Translations under genes and position numbers: made by a program
Shown: positions 1 to 10,003 of the stretch, piece after piece
Position numbering within the stretch: position 1 is the stretch's first letter
Layout of the letters: each line of letters opens with the position of its first letter
The notes under the pieces: model-generated
What the model was told of the DNA's origin: nothing
Databases searched by the model: none
What the model saw: the letters and a program-made list of their open reading frames with translations, nothing else
Assembly: GCA_002749535.1 (NCBI GenBank)
Contig: MZZL01000119.1
Span: 3,506-29,838 of the forward strand
DNA: 26,333 nt
From: Apophysomyces variabilis
Lineage: Eukaryota; Mucoromycota; Mucoromycetes; Mucorales; Mucoraceae
Direction: 5' to 3'

Positions 1-214
1 TTCATCATGTAGTTATATTAATAAGCAAAGTATTGGAGATATAACCTATCTTATATAAAATAAAGCAAACAAGAACTTTTACGTCTTAATATTTTGAGAA
101 ACTTGTATAGTTTTATGCTAGTTAACTGATTGTTGATTTATATTGATTCATAGAATTATCAGCTATACTAACCTATAAACAAAGGATAAAAGCATGATCA
201 ATCCTTATGTTTTG

Positions 215-313
215 ATTCTAGGATATAGCATAGAACAATCTTAAAATTTAAAGCATGAATTTTCTTTTTATTCCACTATCTCTTATCCTACATTTTATGA
301 TATATCCTAGAAT
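215..313. repeat. 13-bp inverted repeat with 73-bp spacer
   Basis: The arm attctaggatata at 215-227 is matched exactly as its reverse complement tatatcctagaat at 301-313. In AT-rich DNA a 13-bp perfect match this close could be chance or the stem of a decayed element. No target-site duplication or coding sequence was recognised around it. Confidence 0.45.
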
Positions 314-989
314 AATCTGAGTTTCTTATAGTAGGATTCTCATATAGAACGTTGAATCCTGTGATGTATATGGGAATAATCTTAGAATTGGCAAATTCTG
401 GGATAATTTTTCCCGTAGTGTCAATAGATGTGTATAAAAGGTATTCACTTATGAATCTACATTTATACACTACATCAGAATACCACATAGGGATCAGCAA
501 GTTTGTCAAAGTACCGTTTCCAAGAGGGGGAGCCAACCGCCATATATATCTAACAGCAGCACTCCTCTATCCTAAGCATTTCCTTGAGGAAGAAAGTGAT
601 AACGACCATAATTCCATAGAATAGAAACAGCAAGAACGTAAGTGGATAGCATTAGTTTCCTTCAAATCCTGACTTTTCTTTTCAGCACTCTCAGTGCTTT
701 TCAATCTATGCACGCCTCTCATTGCTCAAACCCTACCAAATTTGGTGGCCACTAGCACCACCAACGATTGACAACAAAACAAACTAAAAGTATTTAAACG
801 TTAGTCACAAAATGATATGGTTCTGTAACGAGTGGTTCCCAATGATATGAATCATAAAAAAAGGAATAGTCAATAGTGTATAGACGATGTGCACGATAAG
901 TAAATCAATTTTTGGTATCAGCCAAAGAGCTAAATATACTAGGATTTTATTTTCACTGTTAGAAACACTTGAAAAGGATGTAATGATAT

Positions 990-1262
990 GAAGAGGTTCT
1001 TGAGGGTTCATGCACATTCTCATAAAGCTAATAACTTGGTTCCGGAATATTTTTATAAGTTCCTGAAGGAACCGCGAAAACCACTGCACATTCTTAGAGG
1101 TTATTAAAGAGCTACAAAAACAGGTTGTAAAGGTTCTTATATGTAATGAAAGTACGTAGAAATACATGTTAACGGTTCTTAAAATATCACTAAAAATACT
1201 AGAATGGATACAACAGGTTCCTGATGGATACTACAGGACTAGATTCCTGAAGGACACTGAAG
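990..1262. repeat. Degenerate ~42-bp tandem repeat
   Basis: The anchor ttct/ttcc, usually preceded by gg, recurs with a near-constant spacing: its ttc falls at 997, 1040, 1091, 1134, 1176 and 1218, so several steps are 42-43 bp. Units starting at 1091, 1134 and 1176 also share an A-rich middle and end in agg or cgg. A period of 42 is a multiple of three, so a decayed coding repeat of 14 residues is possible, but no intact repeat protein is readable on either strand. Additional ggttc copies lie at 819, 834 and 1005. Confidence 0.5.
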
Positions 1263-1530
1263 GTCCATTGAGATTGTGCGGTTACTAATGAACTACCTTT
1301 TTGTTAGCGAAAAATAGGACACCAGGAACTAAGTTCATCAAGAACTTGCAAGAACCTACGATAACTATTTCACATGCTGTTGAAAGATTGATTTATTGTA
1401 CTGGAATTATGTGTTCAATAAACCTTCTCATGTCTATGCACTTTGACTTAGCAGGTCCTTTTGTCACATATTGGATTGGTAAGAGTATCGCGTAAATAAA
1501 AGAGCACTAAAATATAAAGCCAAAAGAAAG

Positions 1531-1971
1531 GAGAGATGAAACGGCACATCGTATTATCAACGGAGGAATGCGTCATGGTATGACGTGTTGATGTTGGGGC
1601 AACAATAGAAATAGGGAAATTGTCGATTGATGTTATGAAACAAGCCGCTTCAAAAACAATCAAAGAGAAGCTGTAAGCAGCTTATGAAGAACAGACTCAT
1701 GGTCATATCATGATGTCGCATATCGATAAGAATGATTATATGTCTGAATTGACAGATGTTACACGCATGAACTGGCGTGCGTTCTTAGTCTATCAATCGA
1801 CAATTGGAAATCTATCCATGCTACCGTGGTAAGTCATCCACCGGCTCATCTGTCATCCTAATTAAACCTTCCTTCAGGCAGTGTAAATTTTGGGAGAATA
1901 CAGTAACACTGATGAATTCGTCGGTTGTTCTCGTTCTATTCCTTGTTTCATTCTTTGAATGAACATTGTCA
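1531..1971 (+). pseudogene. Decayed coding-like tract with possible intron, family unknown
   Basis: One plus-strand frame starting at an ATG near 1536 reads as plausible protein over more than 100 codons but is broken by in-frame stops, a TGA near 1580 and a TAA at about 1671. The later part contains the peptides AAYEEQTHGHIMMSHIDKND and TDVTRMNWRAFLVYQ. A GTAAGT donor near 1830 and a pyrimidine-rich CAG acceptor near 1878 would give a ~50-nt intron that keeps the frame. The frame then continues to a TGA near 1960. The family is not recognised. It could be a dying gene or a transposon fragment; chance open frames are also possible. Confidence 0.3.
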
Positions 1972-3159
1972 TAGAGTAGCAAAAGCAAAATACGTTGTTG
2001 TTATCCTTATCTTGGCCCTTAGCAAGATTTAGACTACGTGCAATAAAAGTGTGACTCCTTCTTTTTGAATGTCGACCACTCTGCTACGGCACTATATCAG
2101 CGCCAAACTTTATTTCCCTTCAGCGTAAAAGTATTTTATAAATGGGCAAATTGTATTGTAAAAAGTTGTATACCCCAAACGCCCATGGACCGAAATTTAT
2201 TGTTTTATTGGAGAAAAATTGATAGGCACAAAAGTTAATGTGCCTCTATAGCTACATGGACGTCGCCCTAGGGAGAGAGTTCACATTTACGGATGGCTAT
2301 CTTTCATGCCACGGGTTTATTCTACAATGTCATAAGAACGGTTCCCTGTACGATACTTGTGTTTGTCCATTTATCCCGGTATGACCAAAAGAATATTACA
2401 TTTTATGTTGCTCAAGTCATTGATATTTGTGATTCACAACGGAAGCTGACTCACTTGGTCGCCCGGGAAATATAACTTCGAAGTGAGGAACGTAAACGTT
2501 AAATGTTACCCAGTTAGGAATATGGCTATTGTCCTTCAATGTCTGTTAATTATTCTTTCAGCCTTATTGCATCACGAAAAGTTTCTCTTTCAAAGACATT
2601 GACTAGCTTGTTGTCATAAGCTTAGCTCTACGGATAAAAAGGGAAAACGAACTGTGCACAAGAATATCTCGATCTTTCGTTGTGCAGTGAGGCCATTGTG
2701 TGCGGTATCTAGTCCGAAATAGTAGGACACGGCGAGATTGGGGGGAGCGTCTTGCAGTATTTCGATGAACAATACCTAACCATGAGTGTATCTGACGCGC
2801 TATTTGGATAACAGATAATTGCGTAGTATATGTGATCAGAATCATTTTATATGGTTTGCTGGGGGACGTTTACCAGGCTCGACTGTCTGTTAAATGTTAT
2901 CTCTTCTTACTTTAACCTGTCTTTTTTTCATGTAAGCCCAAGATGCAAGTGGCTCTAGCTGTATCAAATCCCATCTCTAACTAGCACGATGTTGACACAG
3001 GCGCACACTCAACATTGAAAGTCCGGAATTAATGGGGAGAAGTTTTTTACCTGCGTGCCGATTGGTACAAGAAAAAAAAATTGAGGGTCAGAGGAAGAAG
3101 AAAGATAAATATCTGCTTATCGTTGTTTTTCTTCTTTTCTAATCCCCATCAAGTGAATT

Positions 3160-4744
3160 ATGCGAGAACCCAATCTGTGCTTTCCTGGACAAAGTAGAGC
3201 TGCCGTTTGCATTACGTCGGCTCTCTATGACCGAAGAGCACTGGATTGTACTGCCACTTTGCCCTTAATTAACTCGCTGACTCATCTCGTTTACCTTACC
3301 TCGACATCGCCTCGCATCAGAGAGATACTGGTGTTAGATGGTGGATTAGAAAGATTGGTACGCATTCTATCCCCTCAAACTCAGTACTCCGACCGACGAA
3401 GTCTCTGGAAATGGTCCCTCGCCTTTCACTGTGTCGTCAACGTTGGTGTTAGAGGAACTGAGCAGATCCGAACAAGAGTAGTTGAAGCTGGCATGATTCC
3501 CGTCGTCCTCACCGTCCTCGAGAATTTTTTGAGAGCACTTGAAATAGCACGACAAGAAAATCAAAGGCAGCAAGATAAACGTACACCAGCTCCTATCTCA
3601 GAGTCCTCGAGAAGAAGTTTGACTTCGCGTGAATTTCTGCCCAGTCAGACTCCTTCCAATGGCACACTAACAAACGATCATTCATCAGGTTGGTGTTTTA
3701 GCTTGCTCTGCTCTTTATACATTATATGAAAAAAAAGCTCCCCCTTTTATTGACTTATATCCTGCAGCTCCCTCAACGGCATCTACAAACCAGGTGTTTC
3801 CGCCTACTGTTTTGATACAGTCTTCTCCTCGCACAACATCACCATGTACGAATTCTTTGTCTTCATCTATACCCACTTGTCGTAATGAAAATACAGCGCT
3901 GCATGCACACCGGCCGTCTTCACGCACCATATCACCTGTTTCAGTTCGACGTTCCACCTTCCCCTATGTTAAAATTAATTCCGCTCAGCGTCGCCAAAAT
4001 AGAATTCACCGCGAACCCATACGCCCCGCACAAAATTCTCATGACCCACGGGCACCCAATATCGACAACGTATTCTATCGCGAAGAAGACATTCTTTTAT
4101 CTCTTCAACTCCTTGCCTATCTTTCGAAATACTCCCATATCCGTACTTTGTTCCTAACCGCATACGATCAAAATGTCTTCTCCGTAGTTGAGAAGTTTGC
4201 GCAGCGTTATCATCCGAGTGCTATTCAGCACTGGGCGAGTGTGATAATGCGAAACGCGTGCCGTAAAGATGAAACGCGAGGAGGCGTCCGGCGATGCGCC
4301 AATATGCATTGTGGCCAATGGGAACGACAGCCACGCGAATTTGCGAAGTGTCGCAGATGCCGAAAAGCCAAATACTGCAGTAAGGAATGTCAAAGCAAGG
4401 CGTGGGGTGACGGCCATAGATGGTGGTGTGTTGAAAGACAGCCCACAGTCACTCGGGAAGGAGATCAATCGATAACCGTGCTAGGGACAGGACGTGCCGG
4501 ATCACCAGCGTCTCAAAATACGGTTGTACCTGCCCAAGACACCGGCCATCAACCAACAACTGTTATAAACCCAACCGTAAACAGAAACAGTCCTGGATTA
4601 GACGATGTTGTCGCGACAGACGTGCCTACCCCACCGTCACATGCCCACGATAATATGGCAATGCAAACGGGTGGACATACCACAACAGATAGCTCGGAAA
4701 CTGCAGGAATACTCATGGAAATGGGTGTAAGCATGGAGGTTTAA
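3160..4744 (+). CDS. MUB1: MYND zinc-finger protein, MUB1/samB-like
   Basis: Two exons, 3160-3688 and 3768-4744, joined across a 79-nt GT..AG intron, give 501 residues. The N-terminal half has the MUB1 signature: SALYDRRALDCTATLPLIN, then an armadillo-like segment with IREILVLDGGLERLVRIL. A MYND zinc finger lies at about residues 353-397, with the expected paired cysteines (CANMHC, CRRC, YCSKEC) and a closing His-x3-Cys in HRWWC. The tail after it is low-complexity and Thr/Pro-rich. In budding yeast Mub1 works with the E3 ligase Ubr2 and the E2 Rad6 to ubiquitylate the proteasome regulator Rpn4; the Aspergillus relative SamB affects morphogenesis. The same role here is inferred. The start is the first ATG of the conserved block. 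Yeast Mub1 is longer (about 620 residues). Confidence 0.9.
3689..3767 (+). other. Intron of the MUB1-like gene
   Basis: The donor GTTGGT follows the codon fragment G, and the acceptor is the pyrimidine-rich tatatcctgcag. Removing it joins frame +1 to the frame carrying the MYND finger without a stop. Without splicing the first frame ends at 3729, before the zinc finger. Confidence 0.85.
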
Positions 4745-5329
4745 AGATACAAGGAAAACTATCAACAAATTCACTCTCAATCTTTCAATACCGCTTAGCT
4801 CCGTTCTTCGATTGCATCTATACATTCTGTCTGTCTTTCTTCCTGCCAATTTTCTTTTTTTTCCTTTCCTTTCCCTTCTCTTTCCTTATGTTTCTATGAA
4901 AGCACTCAGGTCCTGCTACTCTTTATTTATCACTTACATACTTCGATATTTATTTTAAAATCTGGGTAAAAAAACTGGATAAAAAAATCGGATTTATGAG
5001 AACACTAGGGTCAACTAGTGCTGTATTGTTCGACAGTTCGCTGTTGGGGACATGGGGATACGGGGCAAGTTGTATTGGGAATAGGAGAGGTTTATTGTGA
5101 CCTTAATGATCGCCGAGCCTATGAGAAATAGGTTTGTTATCATCAGCTGAGACCGCTTTCGTAAGGGTTCTCATTCTTTGATGTTTATGCAAGTTCGCGC
5201 ATCGGATTGTTACATATTATATGCTGTCGGCAAGAACCCTTAAAAAGAGACTGAGATAGATCGGCTGTTCTTCTTCAGGGTCCTTTTCTTTTTCTCCCTT
5301 TCTTTTTTCTTCAGCTTCTCTATTTTAAC
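4745..5329. other. Intergenic: MUB1 3' flank and leader of the next gene
   Basis: No coding sequence was recognised. The first part has pyrimidine-rich runs (around 4840-4890) typical of a 3' untranslated region. An ACTAG/CTAGT inverted repeat with a 6-base loop lies near 5005-5020. The last 60 bases before the next start are CT-rich and end in a possible splice acceptor (ttttttcttcag), so the next gene may have a 5' untranslated exon. Confidence 0.5.
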
Positions 5330-5965
5330 ATGGATATACATTGCGCCAAAGAACGTATAACAAATGTTATTTGGGGATTTATGCTGGAGAACACCTATTT
5401 TATTAAATTTGATAGCCAAAACCATGGTATTATTGAGGAAGCTTATAAGCAACGTAAACTACGCCAGAGTAGTTACTATATCACTATCCAAGATTCTCAT
5501 CTCCCTGCAGTCGCTCGAATTTACTTTGGGTTTGCTCAAGTCCATTTGCGTATGCCTGGGACGCGTTATCACGTAAAACGACGTGTAGTATGGAAAACGC
5601 CGGCCTCAAGGCCTCTGTCCTCTTGCACCGTCAACTCTTCCGTATCCCTCTCTCCATCTGGTCTACCCTACCTCTACCCCTATCTCATCGATTCTCTCAA
5701 TAACACGTACGGTTATCTGGCCTCGGTCTCTTTAACAACTCCACAACAGCTCCAACAGCAGCAGCAGCAACAACCCTCCTCTCCATCACAGCAGGCGTGC
5801 GAGCCATTGCAAGTCCATCTTTCTGATACTAACCTCCTGTTGAATTCAGTTATAGACCAGTGCTCGAAGCCGATGGTATCGCAAAATGCTCTTCATATTC
5901 CATGGTTATCTAAACCTCCACCGACTATGCCAGTGTATAGTAGCATTTTCCCTCATGCTAAGTGA
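5330..5965 (+). CDS. Small protein with a WWE-like region and polyglutamine tract
   Basis: A single open exon of 211 residues. Residues about 14-86 resemble a WWE domain. There is a Trp near the start (NVIWGFMLE), a FIKFD strand, the helix IIEEAYKQRK, a strand with YYITIQD, then QVHLRMPGTRYHVKRRVV. This matches the W...F..IE.AY...Q...G.R..R order of WWE folds, which in other proteins bind ADP-ribose or serve as interaction modules. After this come Ser/Leu-rich sequence and a run of eight glutamines around residues 143-150, then a Pro-rich tail. The domain call is from pattern only. The frame stays open upstream through a possible splice acceptor ending at about 5315, so a short 5' exon could precede this ATG. 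An AATAAA at 6173-6178 could serve polyadenylation. Confidence 0.6.
   Translation: MDIHCAKERITNVIWGFMLENTYFIKFDSQNHGIIEEAYKQRKLRQSSYYITIQDSHLPAVARIYFGFAQVHLRMPGTRYHVKRRVVWKTPASRPLSSCTVNSSVSLSPSGLPYLYPYLIDSLNNTYGYLASVSLTTPQQLQQQQQQQPSSPSQQACEPLQVHLSDTNLLLNSVIDQCSKPMVSQNALHIPWLSKPPPTMPVYSSIFPHAK
5750..5780 (+). repeat. CAG/CAA tract encoding polyglutamine
   Basis: The run of cag and caa codons lies inside the WWE-like gene and encodes an eight-glutamine run with Q-rich flanks. Mixed cag/caa use suggests it is less prone to slippage than a pure repeat. Its length could still vary between strains. Confidence 0.7.
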
Positions 5966-7240
5966 TTTTACAGGATAAAAGCCCTATATGACTTTGTTTT
6001 CCTTTTGCTATTATTGTCCATCTTTTGGCATTTTATTATTGCTTCGAATGGTACTGTCAGGGTTTCTTTTACTTTCTTTTTCTCGTATGATGCCAAAATG
6101 TAGAGCCTACAGAGAATGATCACAACGAGTCCACAGGCTCTTCCTTTTTCTTTTTCATTTGGCGGTTATGGAAATAAACTCGATGCAATGGAGCATTAGC
6201 CGGGAATCTATTATATCGTGAACAATGGCCTGCTGCATAGTGTTGATGATCCCTTACATATCATCGTCATCAGACTGGTAACGGGGAAAAATGCATCCGT
6301 CAGTTTTAATAACAGGGGGAAAGAGTAAGAATAGAGAACTGTTTGTTTTTGCTACAGATGAAGGAAGAGTTGACAGAAGGAGATTGTCACGGTATCCACT
6401 TCCGTAGATATCATCTGCATTTTGACACTAGTCATCCAAATATAGAAAGTGCAAGTTCGCTTGTAATATGTATAAATTATACGTTTACCGGAAAAGAAAA
6501 CGATGGGTTTGCAGAAAACATTTAGGTTTACCTTCCTCCTTGATTTTCACAGCCCGACAATAGGACCATGGCGATGAACTCATGTGATCGTGCTTGGTCG
6601 GTTCGCACGAAACAAACAAGTATGGTTGATGTCCACGCTTTAGAATGAAGCATTGCATATCGGTACAACCCTCCATTCTTCGGTTAGCGAACGAACGAAC
6701 AGGTTGGTTGTATTCCTTGGCTTGCCGAATGGTAGCCCTTCGACAGACTGACCACTTTGCTCTGGGATGGGAAGATCCATATACTCTTTGGTCTTCTACT
6801 GATTGGAACCAGTGATACCATGGTGAATCCTAAAAAGGCTTAAAAAAGTACTCTGAATTCCATTTTCTTCTGTCTTAAACCATCATTTTCGGCGAGGAGT
6901 AAAAGCTTTTATTTACTGATCGAACAAAGTTGGATCGATATGTCACATCATGACAGACAAAGTTTATACTTAAAAGAAATAAAGGATGGTCATGTCGATC
7001 CAAATGGAGATGTATTTGCTAAGCTCTTTATACACAGCCTCGGGGAGGGGGAAAGTACATGTGTTATCCAGCAGACATGCGATCTGTTTTGGTATATTGT
7101 TTACGATCAACATGAGAAGCAGACCTGATGATCACACGTAGCTGTGTTGGTCTCTTTCACTCTTCAAATACGTATTTTTTTTTGAGTGTGTTTTTAACAA
7201 GACAAAATAAACATATGCATACAGTGATATCTGGAAGGAA
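5966..7240. other. Intergenic, no supported gene
   Basis: The left part is the probable 3' region of the WWE-like gene, including AATAAA at 6173-6178. Short frames at 6343-6525 and 6940-7128 (60-62 codons) have no recognisable motif. The first follows a plausible acceptor (tttttgctacag), so a small exon cannot be excluded. Nothing else stands out. Confidence 0.45.
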
Positions 7241-7861
7241 CTATGTCAATGTTGCTTCCTTTGGTTTCCTTGCTTTCCATCTCCGCATTCTCGCTGCAGA
7301 GGCAGCAGCAGCAGCAGAGGGTGATAAAGAGACCAGAAAGGCCGTAGTTGGTCGTGCATGTCGACAAGGCTGGATCATTTCCTCTTCGTCTTCTTCCTCT
7401 TCTGTTTCTTCGTCACCATCATCGTCATCGAGTTCATCATAGCTAGAATAGTCGTCTTCTTCATCTGGCGGATTTTCCAGAAATGTCTGTTGTATGACGA
7501 TAGATGGCTCTTGTGTTTTCACAGGAAACAAATATTGGGAAGCCATGGCAAAGGATGGATACCAATGACGTATACGTGGCAAGACATGGTCCTTTCTTTG
7601 TTGTGATTCGAATGCTTTGTTGCCATCGTTCGCTCTTAGACATGACTTATACTGTGGGCATTCTTTATGTGCTACAAGTTCAGGCAGATAGGTAAGCTGA
7701 CTCGCTCTGTCGTCGTCGTCACTGGATGAACCGTCTTCGTAATCAATATCGGGCATCCTGGAGAGTTTTGCCCGGAATTCTGAACGTAATCTTGTTAGAT
7801 GATGTGAGGCATAGCGAAGACACGTTCGTACACTTTGTCGTTGTGGTAATGGATGATTCAT
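7241..7861 (-). CDS. Acidic orphan protein
   Basis: A continuous frame of 206 residues, starting at the ATG whose complement is cat at 7859-7861. The frame stays open upstream, but only through low-complexity leader sequence containing a GA microsatellite, so this internal ATG is preferred. The protein begins MNHPLPQRQSVRTCLRYASH and has a basic N-terminus. An acidic serine patch (EDGSSSDDDD) follows near residue 50. A long Asp/Glu-rich region lies near the C-terminus (PPDEEDDYSSYDELDDDDGD onward). It ends in an Ala-rich and then basic tail (RMRRWKARKPKEA). No family was recognised and no membrane segment or signal peptide is visible. The charge pattern fits a nuclear or ribosome-biogenesis protein, but that is speculation. 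Confidence 0.6.
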   Translation of the reverse strand: MNHPLPQRQSVRTCLRYASHHLTRLRSEFRAKLSRMPDIDYEDGSSSDDDDRASQLTYLPELVAHKECPQYKSCLRANDGNKAFESQQRKDHVLPRIRHWYPSFAMASQYLFPVKTQEPSIVIQQTFLENPPDEEDDYSSYDELDDDDGDEETEEEEDEEEMIQPCRHARPTTAFLVSLSPSAAAAASAARMRRWKARKPKEATLT

Positions 7862-10003
7862 GTTGTGTCTTTTTTTTCTGTGACAAAATGCAGAGAGAGA
7901 GAGAGAGAGATAAAAGATCAAAAAGGTTAAACACAGAGGGAAAAAAAGAAAGAAAAGGGAAAGAAAGAAACACAAAGAAAAGTCTGTATTCTATCCTGTG
8001 CGAAAAACGCAAATTATAAATCATATGCAACCGCGTTTGAGCCCCCTAAAACTTTGTATTTCACCGTACATAAAAGATGCTAACCTTTCTCTTTTTTTTC
8101 CTTGTCAATGTCTTTATTTCTTGGGATCAAGGATTTCTTCGAACCAGAAAATCTTCGTACGCCATTGGGCATGGTCGTATCAATAATGGATCCATCCACT
8201 CACAGTGCTGACTAGAAAGCATGATTAAACTACTCTTTGTCCTTAGCTGAGCTTGACACAAGGAGGTGGCAATTTGAACATGCTGCATACAAAAAAGAGA
8301 AGTCGTAGCTTTGAGTAGAGTCCAACTCCGTCAAGAAAAGCGCACAGCTGCTCTGACAGGGGTTTTGAAGGAGGCCCTGTATGCATAGCACGGTGAATCA
8401 GTCCAAGTCATCTACTTTTCCTAGAAGAGTGGGCTACCTGTCATAGGAAAAATAAAGGGGGAACTTGGCTCGTCAATCAAGGATGACCATGCATGACGGT
8501 GGCAAAGAGAAAAAAGACAAAAAAACAACAGCATGGGAAATGGTTGAGATGCTTGTCTGCATCGTAAGTGTGGCATTGATTTTCTCATGGTTCGGAGCCG
8601 AGTATGATGGCACAAGAACACGAATGACTGCTATACTGAGGCTGACTTTTCTTTGGGTGCAGTTAAGGTATCGTATCTATTGAACTGGCTTAAACAACAT
8701 TGAGAAAGTAACAGCCATGGAGACATCGAAGTGTCCTACTACACAACGTAGGTTGAGTAAGATGAGAGCTCGTTGTGGAAACCGTTTCTTTGCCAGTTAG
8801 CTTATCGGTTATCCCCCTTCAAAGTACTCCTCGTAGTTAGGGCAACTTATATTCTGCTGCTTTAATTTGCTGGCTGGCCAAGCGCCCTAAAGAAGATATT
8901 TTTTTTAACTTTATCTTTATTGGAGCAAGTCCGCAACGATCTTGGCTGTTTCATAGGTGGATTAGCATGATGGTCGTGCCTAGTTCCATGTACAGCTTGT
9001 CAAATTGCGCGGGGTCGCGTGCCCTATCTTGCTCTCTAAAGTCACATTGCTATTCCTTATCGACCCTACCTCGGCTTTAATATAGCCTTGCATTCGACCA
9101 CACCCTCGTCACATTGATAGAACCCCTATTCCATTTAAAGAAAGATCGTTAAATACCAGGCATTGATCCATTCAACCTCTGAGCGTGAGTACTCAAATAT
9201 TCTCTCATGAGCCCATTATCCCTTCTCTGAGGGTAGAAACTAGCCGAAGACATGTCCTAATTGCCAACTACGGCGACTTCTTCTGGTAACAGATCAGATA
9301 TGCATGGATTAATTTCAAACTGTCAAGGGTACAGTCAGACACATGTAAATTATACTCGTCTGTGTTAAATCATCCACAGCGTGCTTATTATTAGAAATTG
9401 CACGTAGATAAGATAAGCATTTTGTTCATAGAATTAAATACTTTATATCATAGCAGCAGACATATCAAAACAAAGCATTTTATGCGATGCAAACAGAGAT
9501 AGCTGGTACTCATCATCAACGTCTACATGCCTGTCTAACTGACATTAAAATGGATTCTTCAGCCAATGCACTTTTCAACGGACAATCGTTGATGGTAATC
9601 TGGCCCCTTCGTTTTCCCTACTTTCTCTCCAGCAAACAAAGCACATATTTCTTACCACCAGCTTAATAGGCAATTTACCCTTTTCTGTGTAGATGAATGG
9701 GTTATGACACTTCGGTAAACAACACACTTCGTTGAATTTCACAGCAATAAGGCTTTCTTTTTCTAATCTCCATGCTGGGTGATGGGGCTCCAGTCTAATC
9801 TATTGAGTTTAAGTATGTCGGGCATAACATGATATACTCGTTGTCCCAAACGACGCAAAAGCCACACTGGGAAATTTTTGGGCAGGCCAGGGAAGCAAAA
9901 GCAAAGATTGGTCGAGGGGTCGGGAACCAAAAAGTCTGCGGTGACCAGGAAACCTCAGTCTCGCCTTGTACTTTTTCCATACTTTACTGCTTCTGCTGTG
10001 GCC
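7862..10003. other. Long intergenic stretch, no supported gene
   Basis: About 2.1 kb lies between two divergent genes, so it should hold promoters for both. Open frames are short (for example 8465-8683 + and 8421-8621 -), overlap each other on opposite strands and carry no motif. The frame of the SUV3 first exon is open back to about 9878, but it contains no ATG before 10004 and is treated as leader. Confidence 0.5.
7892..7910 (+). repeat. (AG)n microsatellite
   Basis: An uninterrupted dinucleotide run lies about 30 bases upstream of the start codon of the minus-strand acidic orphan gene. In that gene's transcript it would read as a CT run in the 5' leader. Confidence 0.9.

Larger units (their letters stand above)
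1..3159. other. Gene-poor, repeat-bearing left flank
   Basis: No intact gene could be supported here. The stretch is AT-rich and open frames are short and start without convincing context. It contains a 13-bp inverted repeat (215-227 with 301-313), a degenerate tandem repeat (about 990-1262) and a coding-like but stop-interrupted tract around 1531-1970. Frames around 2160-2480 (+) and 2603-2845 (-) are open for 60-80 codons but match no family I know. The pattern suggests old, decayed mobile or duplicated sequence, but no transposase motif is visible. Confidence 0.5.

Noticed and set aside
288..624. Overlapping open frames on both strands near the left edge
   Set aside because: Each is under 100 codons, they are mirror shadows of one another and no conserved motif is visible.
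7128..7442. Plus-strand frame ending in a long serine run
   Set aside because: It is antisense to the Asp/Glu-rich part of the minus-strand acidic gene; the serine run is just the complement of gat/gaa codons.
8421..8683. Opposing 66- and 72-codon frames in the spacer before SUV3
   Set aside because: They overlap on opposite strands, have no motif and start in poor context.
9878..10003. Longer N-terminus for SUV3
   Set aside because: The frame is open but has no ATG before 10004, and the sequence after 10004 already looks like a mitochondrial presequence.
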